Part shown: positions 57,297-64,000 of the stretch, piece by piece | How positions within the stretch are numbered: the first letter of the stretch is position 1 | How the letters are laid out: each line of letters starts with the position of its first letter | Assembly: GCA_958295665.1 (NCBI GenBank) | Contig: OY282559.1 | Span: 264,840,057-264,904,056 of the forward strand | DNA: 64,000 nt | Source of the DNA: Tipula vernalis | Taxonomy: Eukaryota; Arthropoda; Insecta; Diptera; Tipulidae | Direction: 5' to 3' | Notes under the pieces: generated by a model | Seen by the model: the letters and a program-made list of their open reading frames with translations, nothing else | Told to the model about the DNA's origin: nothing | The model's database searches: none | Program-made: the position numbers and the translations under genes

Positions 57297-58450
57297 ATGC
57301 CTAAAGCGTGCCAACTCAGTGAAGGAATAAGGGCACAAATTGTGTTGTTGGATTCCCAGGGTGTAAGCCAAATTAAAATATCCCAAAAATTAAAATGCTC
57401 TCGTGGAGCAGTTCAATCTACATTGAAAAGGGTTAAATAGACAGGGGACTATGCCTATAAACTACGCTCAGGCAGAAATCGTATCACTTCGGTAAGAGAC
57501 GATCGACAAATTGTGCGAAAATCTCTCAAAAACCGAAGAAAAACATCTGCTGAGATAGCTGCAGAGCATTTAACAGAACAAGAAGTTCACATTTCGGCAC
57601 GGACAGTTAGAAGAAGGCTCCTGCAAGCTGGATTGAAAGGTTGTAAAGCAAGAAAAAAACCTTTGCTCTCACTTACCAAAATAAAAAGTCGCTTGAGATG
57701 GGCTCGAGAACACAAACATTGGAATGACGTGGATTGGGCGAGAGTTGTTTGGTCAGATGAATCTACTTTTGAGGTAAATATAAAAAATAAATATTAAAAA
57801 ATAATTAGTCAAAAAAAAAATAAAAAATTGTGCTATGTATTTTAAAAGAATTAATAGAGAAATTTATGTTAAATTTGATGGAATTCTTATAGATTTTTGG
57901 AACACCTGGCGCAACCATCGTAAGAAGAAGAGTCGGGGAAGCATACAATCCTGATTGTATAGTGCCTACCGTAAAGCATGGAGGGGGTAAACTGATGGTG
58001 TGGGGTTGTATGGCATCATCAGGGGTGGGAAAACTGTTGTTTTGTGAGGGTCCGATGAACAGTACCAACTATGTTACCGTCCTCGAGGCTGCATTGAATG
58101 CCTCAATTCGGCAAATCTTTGGGGAAACGGATAGTTCTTCGATAATTTATCAACAGGATAATGCCCCCTGCCATACTTCCCGCGTTACGATGAGTTGGTT
58201 TCGAAAAAAACAAATTCGAGTCATGGACTGGCCCGCCCAGTCACCAGACCTAAATCCCATTGAAAATTTGTGGTCAATTTAAAAAAAAAAAATCAAGGAT
58301 CGCAGTATGATTTCAAAGGAAGACCTCAATCGTGCGCTGACAGAGGAATGGAAAAATATATCGAGAAATACCTGCGAAAAATTAGTACGGTCGATGAATA
58401 AAAGAGTCCTGGCTGTCATCAAAGCCAAAGGAGGACCTACAAAATACTAA
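57297..58450 (+). pseudogene. Tc1 transposase (DD34E) with a probable intron
   Basis: Exon 1 (57297-57773) begins MPKACQLSEGIRAQIVLLDS, a paired-type helix-turn-helix, and ends VVWSDESTFE with the first catalytic Asp. A TAG at 57438-57440 interrupts it. A GT-AG intron (57774-57892) restores WSDESTFE to IFGTPGATIV. Exon 2 has HGGGKLMVWGCM, IIYQQDNAPCHTS (second Asp) and WPAQSPDLNPIENLW (Glu). A TAA at 58280 and a shift in the A run break it before the tail KDRSMISKEDLNRAL...GGPTKY. Two or three lesions make it a recent pseudogene. Confidence 0.88.
57774..57892 (+). other. Probable intron in the Tc1 transposase
   Basis: Starts GTAAAT and ends TTCTTATAG with a T-rich stretch before the AG. It is 119 bp, has stops in all plus frames, and its removal joins two conserved Tc1 segments in frame. 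Confidence 0.75.
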
Positions 58451-58569
58451 AATTAATAAAATATAAAAAGTATTTCCTAAAAATATTGAGTTTTAATTTT
58501 TGTCTTCATTCGTTTTGTAGATACTGCAATTTGGGAGGGGTGCTTTATAATTTTGGCCAAGGATGTAGA

Positions 58570-60230
58570 TTAGGTATTTTAACAGTCTCTTCATTTAAGT
58601 TTAAAATCGTTGCTGTGGACTTTTTATTTTCGTTTCTTAAGATAGAATGTGCGATAAATCAATCATTTGAATTAATTTCATCTGCTTCACAAAAATAATC
58701 TCCATCGGATTGATTGAATTTCAGTAACAAAACCATTTCAGATCGTGGTGGTATGGTATTGCCTAAACTTGGATGATTACAAAATCGAGTAGAATGGTTT
58801 ATCGATCCAATTTGTAAAATTTCATTTTCATAGTCAAGTTTGCACAAATTATTTTGTAAGAAATCCTTACCGAGAATACCATCACAATCAAGATGAAAAT
58901 TGTCGGACATAGCATGAAATTCATGTTGTAGGATACCTTTTGGATATTGTAGGGCGAGCTTAATAGTTCCCTTTGACTGAATAATCTCTTTTGTATTACA
59001 TTTATTTAAAATATTTATATTTTCAGGTTAATTTAATACGTTCAATTTTATAATACTTATTTCAGCCCCACTATCGCATACGAAAAACGATGGTGTATGA
59101 TTTAGCTGGGGAATCTGTAATGGTATGTATTTCAAACTATTTGAACAAATATGAACATCAGGTTTTACTTGTTTGGCGTAATTGTTAGTTTGCGCTGGAT
59201 TTTTGTCTGATGATTTTTTTGGCTGAGTGACGTCATAATCACGAATTGGAATAATTGCCAATTTCTTATCATAGTGTTTTTCATTAGGTGACCGATTAAG
59301 AGGTTCTAAATTATTTTGCTGTGAACACCGAATTAAGGTTTCACTCAAACAATGGTGTTCATCTAATCTTGTTTGAGTGTATTGAAGTTTCCCGAATTCT
59401 CCTCTTTTTGATCAAGGGAATTAGTTTTTGCTAATTTCGTAGCTATGTTTTCGCTCTTTTATTACATTCTGGCAGAGTATGGCCGACTTTGTGACAATAA
59501 TTGCAAATTTTTAGGACCGTTCTGTTTGGAATTGAGTTGACTATTTGGTTTGATTTTATTGTTGGTTTTGGATGCGGGTTGAAACTAAATGAACTGCCAT
59601 GTTGAGGAATGAATGTTTCATTCACTTGTGGCCGCACAAAATTAGACGTACTCGCGGATGGTTTGGGATTTATTGAATAACATTTATCCGCGAAGGTCCA
59701 GTTTTATGACATATCTGACATTGAATTTTAAATCTGTCGTTTGCTTTGAAAGACAGTGGAGTAAAAGATATGTTATTATTACCCACATTTTGAGTAGAAT
59801 TTAAATATGACATTGAGGCTTCTTCCTCAATAGCTTTTGTGATTGCACTTTTTAATAAAGTGAACCGACAGGCTTTTACTACTAATTTGACGGGATTCTG
59901 GAGACCGTCTTGAAAAGCACGAAGGGCCGTTGATGTGTTTAGCTTTTGTACTATTTTCGCAGATTCTGTTCCTTTCCTATTTATACATGCTTCATTCAAA
60001 TCAGCTAATAATTTTTCTACGCGATTTGCAAATTCTTTTGCAGGTTCGTTTCTATTTTGTCTAACTATGACTAGAGATTTTGATATATTTTTATTAATAC
60101 TCACGGTTGGATTTTGCTTCCTCTGCGTTATTTCCTTTGAATCTTTTTGATCCGATCTTCGAATTTCGAGTATTTCCAATGAAAACGTGATGTTTTTTAT
60201 TTCAAACGTATTGCAGAATCGAATGCGTGT
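58570..60230 (-). pseudogene. Errantivirus-like gag and protease fragment
   Basis: Gag (60179-59670) contains SKSLVIVRQNRNEPAKEFAN and FQDGLQNPVKLVVKACRF and ends at a degenerate zinc knuckle (CQICHKTGPS). A second knuckle, CNYCHKVGHTLPEC, is in the next frame (59637-59443). The protease (59348-58659, three pieces) has FFVCDSGAEISIIKL with an intact D-S-G and GILGKDFLQNNLCKLDYENE. The text runs in frame past one stop to the Tc1 boundary at 58565. RT is absent on the other side of Tc1. Several stops and shifts show decay. Family assignment is from gene order and motifs of gypsy-type insect retroviruses. Confidence 0.7.
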
Positions 60231-60594
60231 GTTCTAAGAAGAAGAAATTGAAAAAATGGAATTTCGTCGATTACAACGCCATCTATCATGAACCGAACAA
60301 AATATTTCATTCAAATCATACGTACTTTTAGTCGTAGAATCCGTATCTGCAATAAAAAATATGGCCTCCTATCTTAGTTTAAAAGTTACCCCTGCCCCAC
60401 CGGGGGGTGGGGGACTATTTTTCTGCACTAATGTATTTCCCCCGCGGTATGATTAAATTTTGATTATGGACATTTTTTCCGTAGAGTGGCTATTATTCGA
60501 GATATTTGATCGTCTCAGTTTAAAAGAAACACCCGGTATAATAAAACATTTTTATGTCATTCATATTGTCCCGTAACACAATATATAATTATGA
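60231..60594. other. Non-coding gap between errantivirus pieces
   Basis: Contains a G/C-rich run CCCCACCGGGGGGTGGGG near 60396 and a TAGATGGCG motif near 60280. No frame is supported; it may be a dispersed repeat. Confidence 0.45.
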
Positions 60595-60927
60595 GTAGTA
60601 GGATTACGCAAATTTTAAAAAAAATTATTTATTTTATTTTTTTCACTTTATTACAAATTTAAGTGTTACACGTTTTTAATCTAACTTACAACTAACTCAA
60701 TTCTTATTTTAATTCTTAACATTTTAATTAATGCTACGTTAACAAAATATAATTATCTCTAATTTCCTAACCGCTCGTGTAACTGAGTACCAGGCACGTT
60801 GTTAATCATCAGCATTTTTGTATGCGTCGATTTAGATCTTTCAACTTATGATTTTTAGATGACGTTTGCGTTTATGACGTGGGAACGTCATATTGGAATA
60901 TGTCTTATCTATCTCGCTAATGTAACT
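60595..60927 (-). repeat. Probable 3' LTR of the errantivirus
   Basis: It follows a purine-rich GGGAGG tract and starts AGTTACATTAGCG (60927), as expected of AGT-starting errantivirus LTRs. Polyadenylation-type AATAAA signals lie near 60640. The end at about 60595 (CCTACTACT) is a guess, since no second copy is present. Confidence 0.45.
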
Positions 60928-62338
60928 CCTCCCGGGGGTGAAAAAGGGCGTCCTCGGTCTTTAGGTTGATTCCGTATTTCTTCAATAACTCCGAAGGTGG
61001 CGTGGTATGTTCGGTATTTGACTCCTCTCGTGGTGGACCATTTGAATTTTTTATTGTTACTGTTTCTTTGCATCTGACGATGCTGACATAGATTATTAAT
61101 ATTAAAATGCACATCGATGATATGTATGTCCTCCTGATAATGTCCAAATCCAGGTTTGCTGGTTTGCTTGCTTTAGGTATACATGTTCTAGTTGTTTCCT
61201 ATTCTGTATGTTGTCCTGGTTTATTTCCTCAAAATTCAGGGTTGATATTAGTTTCCTTGTTGCCTCAACGTTGTGTAGTGCTCCTTGTATTACTTGCATT
61301 TCGCTTTTTATTTCGTATGAATGAAACCTTTTATTATTAAATGTTATCGAGCAATTGAAGAAATCTATTAAGAAGTTTCCTGTCAATTCTCGGTTACTTG
61401 GTCCGCAATTTGAATATAGCATTTCGTTCTTGGCGTTGTTTATTAGAATTTTGTCTTCGGAGATGTACTGGACCGTTGTTTCTGGCTCTTTTGTGACGTT
61501 GCATTGACTTCTAGTCCTCATTACCAATGGCTTAATGCAGCTATCTTGGAATTCTTTTATTTGGGAATATTTTTGAACGAAGCTATTATGTCTCAGTGTG
61601 GTGAATAATTTGTTTTTGGATTTAACGAGATGTTGTGGGTAGTTCTCTATGATTGTGTTGTTGATGACTATAGGTCTAATCCTAATTATTGTCGATTCTT
61701 CATCCTCTAGTTTGGGTACTTCAAGTATATACAATAAAGTTTCTTTGTTTATTGCGATTTTTGGAGTCAGATACTGGAGTGCCTCGTCTGGTAAGGTAAT
61801 ATTGACTCCTTGGTTGGTTAAGAGGTCTTTAATCGTGACGAGTTCTTTTATTGTCAGGATTTTGTTGCTTGGGAGTTACAGTTTTGTCCTGACTATTGCA
61901 TCCTGGATGTCTTCTAATGTGTGTGTTGGTTGTATCGATGTTTATGATCATTGCTATCATCTCTATTTCTGTCAAAATTACTTGGTTCGCTATGGTGGTG
62001 TTTTTCATTGCATTATTTACGGTATTTGTTATTAATTCGATTCTTTTGTTGATTTGTTCGTTTATCTTGACTTGCTGGTTGTTTGCGTTGGTTAGTTCGC
62101 TCATCGAACCATTGATTGCACGTAGGTCTTCGGCATCTGGATCCCCTGCGAGCCATTTCCATGCTGAGCCTAAGGTATCCCACCGTTTGTGCCTTGTACT
62201 CGAGTTTGGTTTTATTTGGTGGAAGTTGTTGATTAATTGTTTATATTTTTGTTCTATTATATTGTATAATTCTAATTTGTCATTTAATTTATTAGTAGCA
62301 ATTTCGCCAATTGATTCTATAGTTATATTTCTAAGTTA
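60915..62338 (-). pseudogene. Errantivirus env, broken
   Basis: The first open piece (about 62338-61829) includes a furin-type cleavage motif RHKR at about 62180-62192, followed by a Trp- and Gly-containing stretch where the fusion segment of this family lies, and then a heptad-like region. A frameshift at about 61830 leads to the second piece (61734-61102), with two Cys regions. A further shift leads to the third (61147-60917), with a hydrophobic membrane anchor (MCILILIIYVSIV) and a short tail. The N-terminal signal and surface part were not found in an open frame. With two shifts and a missing start it cannot make a normal envelope protein. Confidence 0.75.
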
Positions 62339-62339
62339 G

Positions 62340-63079
62340 TTAAGTTTATGGGGTGTAGAATTTTTATGACCCCTGTTTGAATTTTACATGTTTTTATTTT
62401 AATCAATAGAATTGGATCTTCTTGTAGATCTCTGATTTCTAGCTTTTGACTTTTATAAATTTGGGGAATTAAAATTTATATAATTAATTTCTTTAAAAAA
62501 TACATTGTAAAAGATAAACAAAACAAAAAATTTGACAGATAATTTTTTTTTTTTTTTAAATTTAAAATTTTAAGTTTTTAGAAAATTATTGGGGTACGAC
62601 TAAACATAATTTACTCTTAAAAACAATTTAAAACTTAACTTATAATCCTATGGCTAGAAATTATAATTATTTACTTTCTTTATAAATTTTCAAAAAAAAT
62701 AAAAAATGGATTTTAATTGGAACTGTATCAAAATTTCCTGGAATGATATAAGAAATGAAAAGAAGAAATTATTTTTAATTTATTTGTTTTAATCTTTTTA
62801 TCTTATTTTTGTTCCTTTTAATATTCCTGTGTGTACGGAATGTTTTATCTTTACTGTTCTGAACCTTCATCTCAATACCTCTTGGTTGCGTTTTTGATCA
62901 TACATTTGGTTTAAAATATACCATTTGTTCTTCTGTAAGATCTGATGTTTCTTCTTTTTTATCATTCATTTTTATCATATTTGCTCTTGCTTTTTCTAGG
63001 TTATAACTAACCGTTTTGAATATGTCTTTTGCTCTCTCTTGAATTTCTCTTGGGTCGATGAAGTTATTCTGATTGAATA
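62340..63079 (-). other. pol tail and non-coding spacer before env
   Basis: In a shifted frame, 63079-62880 continues pol (IDPREIQERAKDIFKTVSYN and EEQMVYFKPNV). The rest to 62340 is A+T-rich with no supported frame; relatives have the env start here. Confidence 0.6.
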
Positions 63080-63935
63080 TTACTTCATTTGGCTTGAATT
63101 GAAGCCAGTAGCTGAATGAACGGTGTTGTTATAGAGAGCAACTGCCAGTTCAATGGTAGCTGAAGTATTCGGGTTCAACATTTTGTGTTTATTGGTATTG
63201 AAAATCTCGATTACGGTAGCATGAGTCTTTTCAATTTGACCATTGGATTCGGAAGATGAAGCATACTCTAATTTGATGTTAAGGTTGTTTAAAAACTCTT
63301 TCATTTGGGTGGATTGAAATGTAGTTTCTTGATGTGAGATTATGTTGTTCGGAATTCCGAAGAGTGTGAAATATTTGTTTAAGGTGTTGGTCACATCGAT
63401 TATGTTTTTCGTCTCCTTTGGTATCATCTGGAGATGTTTTGAGAACGAATCAATGATTGAAAGAAAATTATTTCTGTTTATAATAAAAATATCGATGTGT
63501 ACTCTTTCTAACGGCTTCTTCGTGATTGGCCGTCGGGATAGTTTTATATTATAAGGCTTGCGGTCATACTTATGTCTGTTGCAGATGTTGCACACATTAA
63601 TGTGGGTTCTGATTTTGTTACCCATCCGTGGGAAAAAATAGGCTCGCCTTATTTGACTTTCGACTTCGTAGGTGCCTCTGTGGGCCCGTTCGTGTTCTTT
63701 TATTATTATTCTACTTTGTCTGTCTTCATTTGTTATGTCCTCAACTATTTTGGTTACGAAGATAAAATGACGTCGTCTAAATGAAGCTTGTATCTTATCA
63801 TATAAACTTTCGGGTGCCATTATTACCGATTGTTTACCGTTATGATACTTCTTCAAGAATTCTGCAATGTCGGTTTCTTCGAATGTTATTTTTCGACATG
63901 ATAATTCTCTTAAAACTGGGGAACACTTCTTCCGA
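63080..63935 (-). pseudogene. Errantivirus integrase
   Basis: The frame is open from about 63935. The zinc-binding region is intact (HERAHRGTYEVESQIRRAYF, then CNICNRHK). The catalytic core has RVHIDIFIINRN (first Asp), NIISHQETTFQS, where the second catalytic Asp is His, and SSSESNGQIEKTHAT (Glu). It ends at SSQMK with a one-base shift before the rest of the C-terminus. Relatives continue about 60 residues further, as seen in the other frame. The Asp-to-His change alone should inactivate it. Confidence 0.85.
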
Positions 63936-64000
63936 AATTATTACATCTATGTCTGCAATTTTGAATATTAGTTGGATTCTGTAATAGTTGATTGGTCTGT

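Larger units (their letters stand above)
57006..58565 (+). mobile_element. Tc1-family transposon
   Basis: Inverted ends of about 30 bp (CAGCCTTGGCCGAAAATATA at left; CATCCTTGGCCAAAATTATA at right on the minus strand, both continuing AAGCACCCCT) are flanked by TA at 57004-57005 and 58566-58567. A plus-strand DD34E transposase fills the inside. Length 1560 bp is normal for Tc1. Confidence 0.93.
60595..64000 (-). mobile_element. Errantivirus-type gypsy element, 3' part
   Basis: On the minus strand, from the window edge leftwards, there are an integrase, an env region with a furin-like site and hydrophobic anchor, and a likely 3' LTR (about 60927-60595). Gene order pol-env-LTR defines insect errantiviruses (gypsy-like endogenous retroviruses). 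The 5' half is outside the window. Confidence 0.8.

Noticed and set aside
61107..62339. Hydrophobic plus-strand frames
   Set aside because: They are antisense to env; their composition mirrors the opposite coding strand.

Overview
This window is a piece of an A+T-rich insect nuclear genome (by eye about two thirds A+T), most likely dipteran. No host gene was recognised in 64 kb. Every convincing coding remnant belongs to a transposable element: BEL/Pao and Ty3/gypsy LTR retrotransposons, an env-bearing errantivirus, CR1-like, R1-like and OTU-carrying LINEs, a P element, piggyBac, mariner and Tc1, plus MITEs, a foldback-type element and GTCY-rich repeats. The insect assignment rests on this mix, mainly BEL/Pao, an errantivirus with env, and a P element with a THAP domain. 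It does not identify a species. Most elements are broken, which suggests old, poorly purged (heterochromatin-like) sequence; a few insertions look young.

Layout. 1-1141: 5' end of a BEL/Pao element on the minus strand. 1.4-5.5 kb: two MITEs and a 12-bp minisatellite. 5500-7490: foldback-like element with tandem-repeat arms and a 9-bp target duplication. 7.8-13.4 kb: mariner relics around a Mag-type gypsy element, a 958-bp inverted-repeat element and a small hairpin. 14.4-15.2 kb: BEL/Pao integrase relic. 15.2-19.85 kb: plus-strand gypsy element with a mariner in its pol. 20028-25415: piggyBac bounded by TTAA, holding an R1-like LINE that itself holds a solo LTR. About 26.8-42.3 kb: plus-strand gypsy element split by a long LTR-like insertion (which carries a complete P element) and by a CR1-like LINE. 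42300-54566: minus-strand gypsy element with both LTRs, split by a full-length OTU-APE-RT LINE and by GTCY-rich repeats. 54.6-57.0 kb: no recognised gene. 57006-58565: Tc1 element with an intron. 58.6-64 kb: minus-strand errantivirus remains (gag-protease fragment, LTR, env, integrase).

The sequence is best read as nested insertions. Target duplications at piggyBac, P, Tc1, the OTU LINE, the foldback-like element, the solo LTR and the hAT-like MITE let the order of events be reconstructed. The element most worth a second look is the LINE at 46851-51935. It has a 23-bp perfect target duplication, a 5-bp-repeat tail and an N-terminal OTU cysteine-protease-like domain ahead of its endonuclease and reverse transcriptase, with only one frameshift.
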